Part shown: positions 16,213 to 25,017 of the stretch, one piece after another
How positions within the stretch are numbered: position 1 is the first letter of the stretch
Layout of the letters: each line of letters opens with the position of its first letter
Assembly (NCBI GenBank): GCA_045590715.1
Contig: JAZNRO010000024.1
Span: 1 to 43,674 of the forward strand
DNA length: 43,674 nucleotides
Reading direction: 5' to 3'
Source: RGIG5579 sp045590715
Lineage (GTDB): Bacteria; Bacillota; Clostridia; Oscillospirales; SIG627
Translations under genes and position numbers: made by a program
Notes under the pieces: model-generated
What the model was told of the DNA's origin: nothing
Database searches by the model: none
What the model saw: only the letters and a program-made list of their open reading frames with translations

Positions 16213-17928
16213 ATGGCAAGAGATTTTACACTGGATATTACCCGTTTTCTGGGAATCGATAATTCTTCCGAGCATCCCGAAAGTCTTTCGGACGGGGTAA
16301 GTCCCGATATGGTGAATCTGCAGGTGACTCCGGATTACCATTTGAAGCGTAGAGACGGCTTTTATTCCGTTTCCACAAAAACGAAACCGATTCGCGGAAT
16401 CTATTACGTTGTGATGGGGGAAGAAAATCGGTATCTTGCTGTGGCGGGGGACACGCTGTATCATTCCGCTCAAGGCTTTTTGGCTCTTACCCCCGTGGAA
16501 GGGGTAGTTCCGGGAACGGGAAACGTTACGTTTTTCCATTTTTACTCAAAGGTCTATCTTTTGACCGGAGATGGAATTTTGGAATATGACGGAGAAAACC
16601 TCCGGGTTCCCCAGCCCTATATTCCTACCCTGATGATCTCGACCAATGCAGATGGAAGCGGTGTGGTTTACGAAGAAGTAAATCTTCTGACCAGAAAAGT
16701 AAAACAGCTTTTTTCCGGAGATGATCGGTCTTGCCGTTTTGTTCCCATTACCACTGATATCAAAAAGGTGGATTATGTGAAGGTGGACGGTGTGGAAATG
16801 GAGCCGAATACTTACATCTGGGATGATGGAGATCTGGTTTTCATTCTTGGCGCAGCTCCCAGAAAAGGCGTTGATAATATTGAGATCCAATATGAGCTGG
16901 AAGGGGAGGATCTGTCCCCCGTAATTTTAAAAAGCCGATTTGCTACCGCTTTCGGCGGTGCCAGCGATACCAGAGCTTTTCTTTACGGAAATGCAGAAAA
17001 TCCTGCTGTTCGGTATCATAGCGGTATTGTGGACGGAAAACCGGAGTTCACCTATTTCCCTGAAACCGCGGTTTCTCTGGTTGGTAACGGAGACCCTATT
17101 ACCTCTATCCTTTGTCATTATGACAGACAACTGATCTTTACTACTTCTGCGGCATATTATTCTTATTTGGAGTATATGACCGGTACAGATGGAAAACTGG
17201 TGACGGCTTTTCCGGTATTTCCGTTGAATGATGAAAGAGGTAACTGCCCTTCGGGACAGGCAGTTTTAATCGAAAATACGCCCTACACCTTAACGGAAAA
17301 CGGTTTGTTTCAATGGATTTCCACAAACATACGGGACGAACGAAATGCAAAATCGATTTCTGAACCCATCGATCGGTCTTTGCGAAACGAAAAAACCGAT
17401 GAGGCAGTTCTTTTCAATCGCAAAGATACGCAGGAATTGTACGTTTGCATCGGCAGTCACTGCTATGTTTATAATTACCGTTTGAAACTGTTTTACTATT
17501 ATGATCTGAACGGCTTTCAGCCCCGGGGATTTGTGCAAGGGGAAAAGGATCTGTTTTTCTTTGCGGGAAATTCCATTTTCAAAATGGCCGGAAATACCGA
17601 TGAAGCGTGGCCCATTTTTACCCGCTGGCGGTCCCGCTTTTTTGATTTTTCCAAAGCCGGTTTGCAGAAGAAACTCTTTGGTATGACACTGTATTTGAAA
17701 GCGGAAGAAGGGGAAGATTTTCGGATCGGGATCCGGGAGGATCACGAAGAAATGTCGGCCAAGAAAATTCTTTCCGTTTTGCCCGCCAAAGACAGTGCGA
17801 AAAAAAGGGTTTTTATGAAAAAGCGGCGTTTTCGTCTTTTGGAAGTGGAGATCGAAACAGACGGTAGGAAGCCATTCTCCCTTTTGGGTCTTTCTCTGAA
17901 GGGAAGGATCACAGATCGGGAAGATTAA
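16213..17928 (+). CDS. Phage tail-hub / DNA-stabilisation-like beta-propeller protein
   Basis: 571 residues, almost entirely beta-strand. The N-terminus has a pattern seen in tail tubular protein B (T7 gp12) and P22 gp10-type proteins: a short leader, then DGVSPDMVNLQVTPDYHLKR, giving the PDM-N...KR-DGF theme. Repeated blade-like strands follow (YVVMGEENRYLAVAGDTLY, FYSKVYLLTGDGILEYDG, YDRQLIFTTSAAYYSYLEY). This suits a propeller that forms the distal part of a short tail and plugs the head. It starts 9 bases after the connector stop with AGGAGG at 16203-16208. No tail fibre or host-recognition domain is recognisable at its C-terminus. Confidence 0.6.
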   Translation: MARDFTLDITRFLGIDNSSEHPESLSDGVSPDMVNLQVTPDYHLKRRDGFYSVSTKTKPIRGIYYVVMGEENRYLAVAGDTLYHSAQGFLALTPVEGVVPGTGNVTFFHFYSKVYLLTGDGILEYDGENLRVPQPYIPTLMISTNADGSGVVYEEVNLLTRKVKQLFSGDDRSCRFVPITTDIKKVDYVKVDGVEMEPNTYIWDDGDLVFILGAAPRKGVDNIEIQYELEGEDLSPVILKSRFATAFGGASDTRAFLYGNAENPAVRYHSGIVDGKPEFTYFPETAVSLVGNGDPITSILCHYDRQLIFTTSAAYYSYLEYMTGTDGKLVTAFPVFPLNDERGNCPSGQAVLIENTPYTLTENGLFQWISTNIRDERNAKSISEPIDRSLRNEKTDEAVLFNRKDTQELYVCIGSHCYVYNYRLKLFYYYDLNGFQPRGFVQGEKDLFFFAGNSIFKMAGNTDEAWPIFTRWRSRFFDFSKAGLQKKLFGMTLYLKAEEGEDFRIGIREDHEEMSAKKILSVLPAKDSAKKRVFMKKRRFRLLEVEIETDGRKPFSLLGLSLKGRITDRED

Positions 17929-17944
17929 AGAAAAGGAGTGTATT

Positions 17945-18781
17945 ATGGCACAATCAGAAAAAGTAAAAGAACTGCTGCGCCGCCTGGAAGAAGGAACGGG
18001 CGAGATTTATGCCCGTTATGAAAGCCTGATCCGGGCCAGCGATGCAGGGTATGACGGAAAGATTGCAGAGCTGGAAAACGATTACCAGAGAGCGGCCGGG
18101 CAGGTTTCGGCCCAAGCAAAAATCGATCGCAAGAATACTTTGGAGAAGATGGCGGACGCCGGGTATTTAAACTCCGGTGAGACCGTGCAGGCAACCATTG
18201 CGGCAAATGCCAATCGCGCCGCTGCGCTATCCGCTCTTTCTGTACAGAAAGCCAAGGATAAGAAGGCTTATTTGCAGGAAAAGGATAAGGCCAGAGCAAG
18301 CCTTTCTCTCCAGGGAGAAAAAGAGGTTACAAATTTGAAAAAAGAAGTGACCGATGCGGTGCGAGAGCAGGAAAATCTGGATCGTGAGTTCGAGGCCCAG
18401 GAGAGACAGAGAGCTTACGAGCAGGCTCTCAAGGAAGAAAATCTGAAGCTGGAAAAGGAGCTTTCTGCAGCCAGGATCGCACAGATGGCGGCGCAGACCC
18501 GTCAGGCAGAGCAGGAAACGGCTTTGGCGGCGGCTGCCCAGGTTCAGAAAGAGGCAGAAAGCAAGAAAAATAAAGGTATTCAGCCGAAAAAGACACCTTA
18601 TGAATACGTGGATGATATTATCGAGCAGAACACCACGTATAATAAGAAAAAGAAGTATAAGGTGATCGACCGAAAGGCCATCTTGCTTGCGATTTCCGCC
18701 ATTGTAAAAGATACCAAGATCTCTTACGATTACCGATATGAAATGTATTTGTACGGAAAGAGTCTGGGATATGTGACTTAA
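17945..18781 (+). CDS. Coiled-coil alanine-rich protein, last gene of the virion cassette
   Basis: 278 residues with no recognised family. Residues 1-75 are helical. A short motif AGYLNSGETVQATIAANANR at about 77-96 resembles sequences in phage internal or tail proteins. About 100-210 is a long coiled coil rich in Ala, Glu, Lys and Gln. The last ~70 residues form a separate small helical domain after a lysine-rich linker. By gene order in T7-like phages it could be an ejected internal virion protein or a tail component. There is no signal peptide. AAAGGAG at 17932-17938 precedes the ATG, and a terminator follows the stop. Confidence 0.5.
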   Translation: MAQSEKVKELLRRLEEGTGEIYARYESLIRASDAGYDGKIAELENDYQRAAGQVSAQAKIDRKNTLEKMADAGYLNSGETVQATIAANANRAAALSALSVQKAKDKKAYLQEKDKARASLSLQGEKEVTNLKKEVTDAVREQENLDREFEAQERQRAYEQALKEENLKLEKELSAARIAQMAAQTRQAEQETALAAAAQVQKEAESKKNKGIQPKKTPYEYVDDIIEQNTTYNKKKKYKVIDRKAILLAISAIVKDTKISYDYRYEMYLYGKSLGYVT

Positions 18782-18783
18782 AG

Positions 18784-18829
18784 AAAAAAACTACTCTGCT
18801 TTACCGGGTAAGGCAGGGTAGTTTTTTTA
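18784..18829 (+). terminator. Terminator at the end of the virion cassette
   Basis: CTACTCTGCTTTACC pairs with GGTAAGGCAGGGTAG (two G-U pairs), extended by A and T runs on either side. It closes the six-gene unit 12882-18781. Confidence 0.88.
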
Positions 18830-18912
18830 TCTTTTGTATCCGGCTTTTGAAAAAGTGAGAGAGGGAAGAGGGGAAAACGAAAAAAACACTTTTCTTCTCT
18901 TTCTTTTTGTTG

Positions 18913-18918
18913 TATAAT
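18913..18918 (+). promoter_or_regulatory. -10 element for rnhA-mnmA
   Basis: A perfect TATAAT at 18913-18918, 28 bases upstream of the rnhA ATG. No good -35 is present at 17 bases; the spot is a T/C-rich stretch. The element lies inside a longer open frame starting at 18907, which argues against that start. Confidence 0.55.
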
Positions 18919-18945
18919 GAAAAAAGAACAAACAAAGGAGCCGAA

Positions 18946-19380
18946 ATGAAGGAAGTTACGATCTATACCGACGGTGCTTGCTCGGGGAATCCGGGACCCG
19001 GAGGGTATTGTGCGATTCTGGTGTATCAGGGAAAAGAAAAATGCGTATCCGGCGGTGAAAAAGAAACCACCAACAATCGAATGGAACTTTTGGCGGTCAT
19101 CAGTGCGCTGGAGGCTTTAAAGGAGCCTTGCGCGGTAGAGGTGGTATCCGATTCCAAATACGTGGTGGATGCCATTGAAAAAGGATGGCTTTCCTCCTGG
19201 CAGGCGAAGGGCTGGAAAAAAGCGGATCGGAAGCCGGTGCTCAACGTGGAATTGTGGCAGAGGCTTTTGCCGATGCTTACAAAGCATACGGTTCGTTTCA
19301 CCTGGATCCGGGGACACGCGGGACATCCTTACAACGAGCGCTGTGATGCAGTAGCGGTGCAGGAATCTCAAAAGTTTTAA
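18946..19380 (+). CDS. rnhA: Ribonuclease HI
   Basis: A 144-residue enzyme that cuts RNA in RNA-DNA hybrids, removing primers and R-loops. All four catalytic acidic residues are present: Asp9 in YTDGACSGNPGPGG, Glu47 in NNRMELLAV, Asp69 in VVSDSKYVV and Asp134 in NERCDAVA. The conserved His is in RGHAGH near 124. The basic protrusion (WQAKGWKKADRKPV) is retained, as in the E. coli-type enzyme. ATG 18946 has AAAGGAG at 18934-18940. It is followed 10 bases later by mnmA. The two housekeeping genes mark the right border of the phage-like cassette. Confidence 0.96.
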   Translation: MKEVTIYTDGACSGNPGPGGYCAILVYQGKEKCVSGGEKETTNNRMELLAVISALEALKEPCAVEVVSDSKYVVDAIEKGWLSSWQAKGWKKADRKPVLNVELWQRLLPMLTKHTVRFTWIRGHAGHPYNERCDAVAVQESQKF

Positions 19381-19389
19381 GGGGAAAGA

Positions 19390-20409
19390 ATGGAAAAAGT
19401 ATTGGTAGGGCTTTCCGGCGGGGTAGATAGCGCCGCCACAGCTCTGGTCCTGAAAAAAATGGGATACCGGGTTTATGGCGTTTGCTTTTTGTTTTGCCCC
19501 GGCTCTGATGCCGAAGGGGCCAGAAGAATTGCAGAAAAGCTGGATATCCCTTTCCACGTGGTAAGAAGGCAGCGCCGTTTTGAAAATCAGGTGATTACCC
19601 CTTTCGTTCAAACTTATTCGGAAGGGCGCACGCCCAATCCTTGCGTGGAATGTAACCGAAAAATGAAATTTAGGTGCCTTTTGGAAGAGGCTGACCGGCT
19701 TGGAATTGAAAAGGTAGCCACCGGCCATTATGCTGCCATCCGAAAAGGGGAAAACGGCAGAATGATCTTGTCCCGGGGAAAAGACAAGGGGAAAGATCAG
19801 AGCTATTTCTTGTGGAAACTGACGCAAAAGCAGTTGTCCCGTATTTTGTTTCCTTTGGCGGATGCGGAGAAAAGCCAGATTCGGGAAGAGGCGAAAAAGC
19901 TTGTTTCCAAAGAGAAAAAAGAGAGTATGGAGATCTGCTTTGTTTCCGACGGAGATACCCAGTCCTTTGTAGCGAAGCGGGTACAGAATTTGCATCCCGG
20001 GGATTTTGTGGATCAAAGCGGCCGGGTTTTAGGCCGGCACAAAGGAATTTATCGCTATACCATCGGGCAGAGAAGAGGTCTCGGTATTGCTATGGGAGAG
20101 AGATGGTTTGTTACCGGAATTTTGCCGGAAGAGGGAAAAGTAGTTTTAGGACCGGAACGGGAACTTTATACCGACAGGCTTTTTGTGAAAGATCTTCGCT
20201 TTGTTTCCTGTGCCAAAAAGGACCTTCCCAAAGAGGGGATTTTGTTCCAGGGACGGAATCGGGGAACACCCATTCCTTGTAAGATCTGCTTTGAAAACGG
20301 GGGCGTTACCGTACTGTTTTCAGAGCCCGTCAGACGCTTTGCGCCGGGTCAATCGGCTTGTTTTTACCGGGGCGAGGACCTACTTTTCGGGGGAGAAATC
20401 GCTCTCTGA
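19390..20409 (+). CDS. mnmA: tRNA-specific 2-thiouridylase MnmA
   Basis: A 339-residue cytosolic enzyme that adds sulfur to uridine 34 of tRNA(Lys, Glu, Gln), activating the base with ATP. The PP-loop SGGVDSA is at residues 9-15. The first catalytic cysteine is Cys88 in TPNPCVECN, where the Asp found in E. coli is replaced by Cys85, a variant known among clostridial enzymes. The second catalytic Cys183 is in MEICFVSDGD. The tRNA-binding segments ATGHYA and KDQSYFLWKL and the C-terminal beta-barrel are present. The protein is slightly shorter than the E. coli enzyme. Co-transcribed with rnhA. Confidence 0.94.
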   Translation: MEKVLVGLSGGVDSAATALVLKKMGYRVYGVCFLFCPGSDAEGARRIAEKLDIPFHVVRRQRRFENQVITPFVQTYSEGRTPNPCVECNRKMKFRCLLEEADRLGIEKVATGHYAAIRKGENGRMILSRGKDKGKDQSYFLWKLTQKQLSRILFPLADAEKSQIREEAKKLVSKEKKESMEICFVSDGDTQSFVAKRVQNLHPGDFVDQSGRVLGRHKGIYRYTIGQRRGLGIAMGERWFVTGILPEEGKVVLGPERELYTDRLFVKDLRFVSCAKKDLPKEGILFQGRNRGTPIPCKICFENGGVTVLFSEPVRRFAPGQSACFYRGEDLLFGGEIAL

Positions 20410-20472
20410 AGAAGCAATTTGGCTGCAAAAAAACGTATGTGCAAATTGTAGAATTTTATTTTGTTTTTTTGG

Positions 20473-20515
20473 GAAAATCTCACAAGAAATTTTGTGAGAT
20501 TTTCTTTTTCTTTTT
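20473..20515 (+). terminator. Terminator after mnmA
   Basis: A perfect 13-bp stem, GAAAATCTCACAA with TTGTGAGATTTTC, around a six-base loop, followed by a T-rich tract. Confidence 0.88.
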
Positions 20516-20800
20516 ACTTGAAAAAATACTGAAAAAAACATCAAAATATAAATTATAAACAAAATGTTAGTAAAAAAATAGTTATCAAAAATATAACATT
20601 GTTTTCTTCTGATCTCTCAAAACCATAGTAAAATCAAGGAAAAAATAATATTTATAAAGTGTAAATATATTTTTTCGTTAAAATTTGTGCACTTTTGAAA
20701 AGCGCATAATTCATGCAACTGTGTCAAAAACGGCAAAAAAAGCCTTTTTTCGCCCTTCAAAAAGGCCCAAAACCGTTGATATTCTGCGCTTTTTGGTTTC
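20516..20800. other. A/T-rich intergenic region upstream of the transport operon
   Basis: No gene is visible in this ~285-base stretch. Bases 20516-20690 are very A/T-rich with many A tracts and could act as an UP element or curved DNA. A near-palindrome GCACTTTTGAAAAGCGC lies at 20689-20705. A hairpin with arms GCCTTTTT (20742-20749) and AAAAAGGC (20759-20766) follows, flanked by CGG and CCG that could extend it. These lie upstream of the promoter and are possible operator sites for an unlinked regulator. No catabolite-response element of consensus form was found. Confidence 0.5.
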
Positions 20801-20829
20801 TTGACAAAGGGGGGGCATTATGTTAGAAT
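20801..20829 (+). promoter_or_regulatory. Strong sigma-A promoter of the transport operon
   Basis: A perfect -35 TTGACA at 20801-20806, a 17-base spacer containing seven consecutive G, an extended TG at 20821-20822 and TAGAAT at 20824-20829. The AGGAGG ribosome binding site follows at 20852-20857. This should be among the strongest promoters in the window. Confidence 0.88.
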
Positions 20830-20865
20830 TATGCTACATACACATGACTATAGGAGGAACTTTGT

Positions 20866-23800
20866 ATGATGAAGAAATTTCTGTCAAAATCGCTTGTACT
20901 TTTGCTTGCTTTTTTGATGGTATTTTCCTGCTTCGGCACCGCGGTTTTTGCAACCGATGACGTTGCCCTTGCCGAGGAAAATGCTGAAGAAGAAAAGAAC
21001 AACAGCAAATTACAGGAGATTGAGGAGCTTTTAAACTCCAACGACTATGCCGAATATCGCCTTCTGTATCAGGGCGCGAAAAACGGTGAAGACGATATCG
21101 TAATTTCCGGAAAGGATTTTGATCCGGAAAAGACCACCGCTACCGTTTTCAAGGACAAGTACCTTGGCAGCGAGAGTGAGGTCGTTATGATTGGCGATAC
21201 CGGTGACGTTACCTGGAATTTCGAGGTGAAGAAGACCGGTAACTATCATATCCAGATCACTTACGCTCCCATCGTTTCTTATGACGGAGATCAAGACGGC
21301 AAAGCTGATTTTGTCAGCAATTCCGCCACCATTAAGCGCGCGCTTTTGATCGACGGATCTTATCCTTTTAAGCAGTCCCGTTATATTGAATTGAACCGCG
21401 TATGGAAGGATACTATGGGCGGCGAAGGTTCTAATGACAGAGGATTCATTTTGGATAACGACGGAAACGAGATCAAACCCAACAAGGCTGAAAATCCCGT
21501 TTGGCGTACCATTATGGCTTCCGACTCTACCGGCTATATCGTGGATCCCTTCCTTTATTATGTAGAAGAAGGTGTTCATACCATTTCTCTTGCCGAAGTG
21601 CAGGAAGTTTGCGCGATTAAAGAAATTCGCATTTTCTACGATGATTCTTCCATCACTTACGAAGAATATCTGAAGGAAAACGATAAGAAGGCAGATAAAG
21701 CTGCCGGCGCAGAAATCGAAGTGATCGAAGCAGAAATTCCCAGTTTTACTTCCTCCAACATTATATATCCCATTTACGACCGCTCTTCTGCGGCTACCCA
21801 GCCTCAGAGCGCATACAATATTTACTTGAACGCGATTGGCGGCGAAAAATGGCAGACTGCCGGCCAGTGGATCTCCTGGGACTTTGAAGTTCCGGAAGAT
21901 GGCTACTACACCATCAGCCCCCGCTTCCTTCAGTCTTTTGCAGAGGGTATGTACGTATCCCGCGAACTGAAGATCGACGGCAAAACTCCCTTTGATGAAG
22001 CAAAGACCCTCCGCTTTAAATACAGTGACGAATGGCAGCTTCTCCCTCTGACTGACGGTGTGATCGATGAAAAGACCGGAAAAGAGAGAGCACTGAAGTT
22101 CTATTTGACCAAGGGAACTCACGAAATGGAAATGTGGGTTGTACTGGGTGAAATGGCAGACATTCTCAATACCGTTGAAAAAGCACTTTCCCACGTAAAC
22201 GAATGCTACCTGCAGATTCTGATGCTGACCGGTTCTGAACCTGATGAATACAGAGATTATCAGTTCAGCCGTCTAATGCCCGAAGTACTGAAGGGCATGG
22301 CAGAAGAGTCCAAGGTTCTCTATGAAGTTTCCGCTCAGCTGGAAGCCATCAACGGAACCAAAGGTTCTGACTCTGTAACCCTTGACAACGTAGCACTTCT
22401 TCTGGAAAGAATGAGCGGCGACGAAGATCTGATCGCTCCCAACTTTACCGAACTGAAAGACTACATCGGTAACCTGGGTACCTGGATCATGACCGCTCGT
22501 AACCAGCCTCTGGAATTTGACTACATCCTGGTTTCTCCCGCGGAAGACATGAAAGAAAAGGATGCTTCCGATTACTTTGATGATAAAGGCTTTGATGCCG
22601 ACGCTTCCTTCTGGGATGCTCTTTCTTACGAATTTGAACAGTTCATCATGAGCTGGATCAGCGACTACTCCAGCTACGGTGTGCGCACCCAGGAAGGCTC
22701 TGAAAACTACGCTTCCGTTGAAGTTTGGACCACCTCCGGTCGTGACCAGTCTACGATCATGAGATCTCTGATCAGTGATACCTTCACTTCTCAGAAGAAC
22801 ATTGCAGTAGACTTAAAACTGGTAGCAGCAGGTTCTCTGCTTCCCGCTACTCTTTCCGGCTCCGGCCCTGACGTGAATATGACCCTGGGCTCCGGCACGG
22901 TTATCAACTACGCGATCCGTTCCGCTGTTCTTCCCATCAATCCCGAGGGATACGTTGATGAAGAAGACGATGATGAAGAAACCCGCGAATTTAATGCAAA
23001 ATGCCGCGAGATCTTCTCTGATTACGAGCAGGTTGTTTCCTGGTTCGATGAAGCAGCTACCATTCCTCTGGAACTTTACGGTGTTGCTTACGCCCTCCCC
23101 GAAACCGAAAGCTTCTCAATGCTCTTCTACCGCAGTGACATTCTCCTGCAGCTGGGTCTTGATATCCCCGAAACCTGGGACGACGTTTATAACATGCTTC
23201 CCACCCTTCAGACCAATAACCTGGACTTCGGTTACCACGAATCCCTGGCAGGTCTTCTGATCATGCTGTATCAGCGCGGCCAGCAGCTTTACAGCAAGCC
23301 CTTGGAAGGCGATAAAGACGGTCTGACCGGCGCAATGAGTATCAACCTTGATTCCAACGAAGCCCTTGAAACTTTCAAGGAAATGTGTGAACTTTACACC
23401 ATGTACGGTTTCCCCTATTCTTACAGCTTTGTAAACCGTTTCCGTACCGGTGAAATGCCCATTGGTGTACAGGGTTACACCACCTACTCTCAGCTGACCA
23501 TCTTCGCTCCCGAACTTCGCGGTCTTTGGGGCTTTACCGTTCTTCCCGGTACTGTTCGTACCGATGAAAACGGCAATACCTTCGTCGATCACACTGCCGA
23601 TACCACCGTAACCGGTATCGCAATGATGAGAGACTGCAAAGAAATCGCAGCCGCTTGGGAATTTATGAAGTGGTGGGTTTCCACAGAAACTCAGTCCACC
23701 TACGGTCAGGAATATTACGCACTGCTCGGTGCTTCCGGTCAGTACGCTACTGCCAACATTGAAGCCCTCTATTCTATGAGCTGGACAGCAGACGAAAGAA

Positions 23801-24039
23801 AAGAACTGCACAACCAGTTTGATTGGCTTCAGGCTACTCCCGAGATGCCCGGTGGTTATATCGTTGCTCGTTACGTTGAATTTGCATTCCTTGCCGCTTA
23901 CAACGATGACAAGGATCCGGTAGAATCCATGCTGGAGTATATCGATGCGATCAACTCCGAGCTTACCAGAAAGCGCGGCGAGTTTGACCTGCCCACTCTG
24001 GAAAACTACGAAGACTACATGGCACAGCAAAAAGCTTAA
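20866..24039 (+). CDS. Very large extracellular solute-binding protein with N-terminal beta-sandwich modules
   Basis: 1057 residues. A signal peptide covers residues 1-29 with a probable AVFA cleavage site. A lipobox-like VFSC with Cys22 is also there, so the export type is unsure. Residues ~45-280 and ~290-480 look like two beta-sandwich modules with shared themes: GDVTWNFEVKKTGNYHIQI and WISWDFEVPEDGYYTI, LLIDG and LKIDG, then HTISL and HEMEM. They recall carbohydrate-binding modules. A helical linker (480-600) follows. From about 615 to the end is a family 1 solute-binding protein fold (VEVWTTSGRDQST, GPDVNMTLGSG, YGVAYALPETESFSMLFYR, DVYNMLPTLQ, EFMKWWVSTETQ). Normal binding proteins are ~400-450 residues. 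It is first in a seven-gene operon and delivers a glycan to the permeases encoded next. Confidence 0.85.
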   Translation: MMKKFLSKSLVLLLAFLMVFSCFGTAVFATDDVALAEENAEEEKNNSKLQEIEELLNSNDYAEYRLLYQGAKNGEDDIVISGKDFDPEKTTATVFKDKYLGSESEVVMIGDTGDVTWNFEVKKTGNYHIQITYAPIVSYDGDQDGKADFVSNSATIKRALLIDGSYPFKQSRYIELNRVWKDTMGGEGSNDRGFILDNDGNEIKPNKAENPVWRTIMASDSTGYIVDPFLYYVEEGVHTISLAEVQEVCAIKEIRIFYDDSSITYEEYLKENDKKADKAAGAEIEVIEAEIPSFTSSNIIYPIYDRSSAATQPQSAYNIYLNAIGGEKWQTAGQWISWDFEVPEDGYYTISPRFLQSFAEGMYVSRELKIDGKTPFDEAKTLRFKYSDEWQLLPLTDGVIDEKTGKERALKFYLTKGTHEMEMWVVLGEMADILNTVEKALSHVNECYLQILMLTGSEPDEYRDYQFSRLMPEVLKGMAEESKVLYEVSAQLEAINGTKGSDSVTLDNVALLLERMSGDEDLIAPNFTELKDYIGNLGTWIMTARNQPLEFDYILVSPAEDMKEKDASDYFDDKGFDADASFWDALSYEFEQFIMSWISDYSSYGVRTQEGSENYASVEVWTTSGRDQSTIMRSLISDTFTSQKNIAVDLKLVAAGSLLPATLSGSGPDVNMTLGSGTVINYAIRSAVLPINPEGYVDEEDDDEETREFNAKCREIFSDYEQVVSWFDEAATIPLELYGVAYALPETESFSMLFYRSDILLQLGLDIPETWDDVYNMLPTLQTNNLDFGYHESLAGLLIMLYQRGQQLYSKPLEGDKDGLTGAMSINLDSNEALETFKEMCELYTMYGFPYSYSFVNRFRTGEMPIGVQGYTTYSQLTIFAPELRGLWGFTVLPGTVRTDENGNTFVDHTADTTVTGIAMMRDCKEIAAAWEFMKWWVSTETQSTYGQEYYALLGASGQYATANIEALYSMSWTADERKELHNQFDWLQATPEMPGGYIVARYVEFAFLAAYNDDKDPVESMLEYIDAINSELTRKRGEFDLPTLENYEDYMAQQKA

Positions 24040-24065
24040 TCTAAAAGTAAGGAGAGGATTTTCTC

Positions 24066-25016
24066 ATGTCTCAAAAGACAACAACAGCAAAAGCGCCTGT
24101 CTCAAGAAAAGACATGACCAAGTGGCAGTGGACACTGAAGGAAATGAAGAATAACAAGACCGGTTATTTCCTTTTGGCTCCGTTCTATATTATTTTCTTC
24201 ATTTTTACCGTATTTCCTGTTATTTTGTCGATCTTTTTCAGTTTGACAGACTTTAACATGCTTGAAACACCAAATATGGTTTGGTTTGATAACTATATCC
24301 GTCTGTTCCTGGATGACGATATCTTCCTGTTATCCGTAAAGAATACCCTGGTATTTGCAGCTATCACTGGTCCCGGCTCGTACCTTCTGTCCCTTATCAT
24401 GGCATGGTTTATCAACGAGCTGCCCCCCAAGATCCGTGCGATCATGACACTGATCTTCTATGCGCCCAGTATTTCCGGTAACGTTTACATGGTATGGACC
24501 TACATTTTCTCTGCAGACTCCCACGGTTTCTTGAACGGTACTTTGATGGATCTGGGTCTGATTACAACGCCTATCGCGTTTCTGAAAGACCCCACCTACA
24601 TTATAGCAATCGTTATTATCGTAGCCCTCTTGACTTCTCTGGGTACCTCCTTCCTTACCTTTATTGCAGGTTTCCAGGTTGTTGACCGCTCTCTCTATGA
24701 GGCGGCTGCTGTGGACGGCGTTAAAAACCGTTGGCAGGAGCTTTGGTTTATTACCATGCCGTATATGAAACCGCAGATGATGTTCGGTGCGGTAATGGCA
24801 ATTACCAACTCCTTCGGTTTTGGTTCGGTTATTACCGGTCTGGTAGGCTTCCCGTCTCCCGACTACTGTGCACACACCATCATGCACCATCTGGACGACT
24901 ACGGCGGATCCCCTTTTGAAATGGGTTATGCATCTACCATTGCAGTGGTACTGTTCTTTATGATGATCGGTTCCAATATGCTGGTTCGTAAACTTCTCGG
25001 AAAGGTTGGTAAGTGA
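24066..25016 (+). CDS. Sugar ABC transporter permease, MalF type
   Basis: A 316-residue inner membrane permease of the CUT1 carbohydrate class. After a basic cytoplasmic N-terminus, six hydrophobic segments are visible. The EAA loop that docks the ATPase reads EAAAVDGVKNRWQELWFITMP near residues 217-237. It starts 27 bases after the binding-protein stop with an AGGAG-type site, and its stop lies immediately before the partner permease start. It would pair with the next gene to form the channel. Confidence 0.92.
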   Translation: MSQKTTTAKAPVSRKDMTKWQWTLKEMKNNKTGYFLLAPFYIIFFIFTVFPVILSIFFSLTDFNMLETPNMVWFDNYIRLFLDDDIFLLSVKNTLVFAAITGPGSYLLSLIMAWFINELPPKIRAIMTLIFYAPSISGNVYMVWTYIFSADSHGFLNGTLMDLGLITTPIAFLKDPTYIIAIVIIVALLTSLGTSFLTFIAGFQVVDRSLYEAAAVDGVKNRWQELWFITMPYMKPQMMFGAVMAITNSFGFGSVITGLVGFPSPDYCAHTIMHHLDDYGGSPFEMGYASTIAVVLFFMMIGSNMLVRKLLGKVGK

Positions 25017-25017
25017 T

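Noticed and set aside
12667..18945. Prophage attachment sites flanking the virion cassette
   Set aside because: The two borders were compared by eye and share only short A/T-rich strings; no tRNA gene or direct repeat of useful length was seen.
18907..18945. Upstream extension of rnhA
   Set aside because: It begins inside the -10 region and lacks a ribosome binding site; ATG 18946 gives the normal N-terminus.
20670..20720. Catabolite-response element (CcpA site) before the transport operon
   Set aside because: The TGAAAAGCGC stretch resembles one half, but the spacing and second half do not fit the 14-base consensus.
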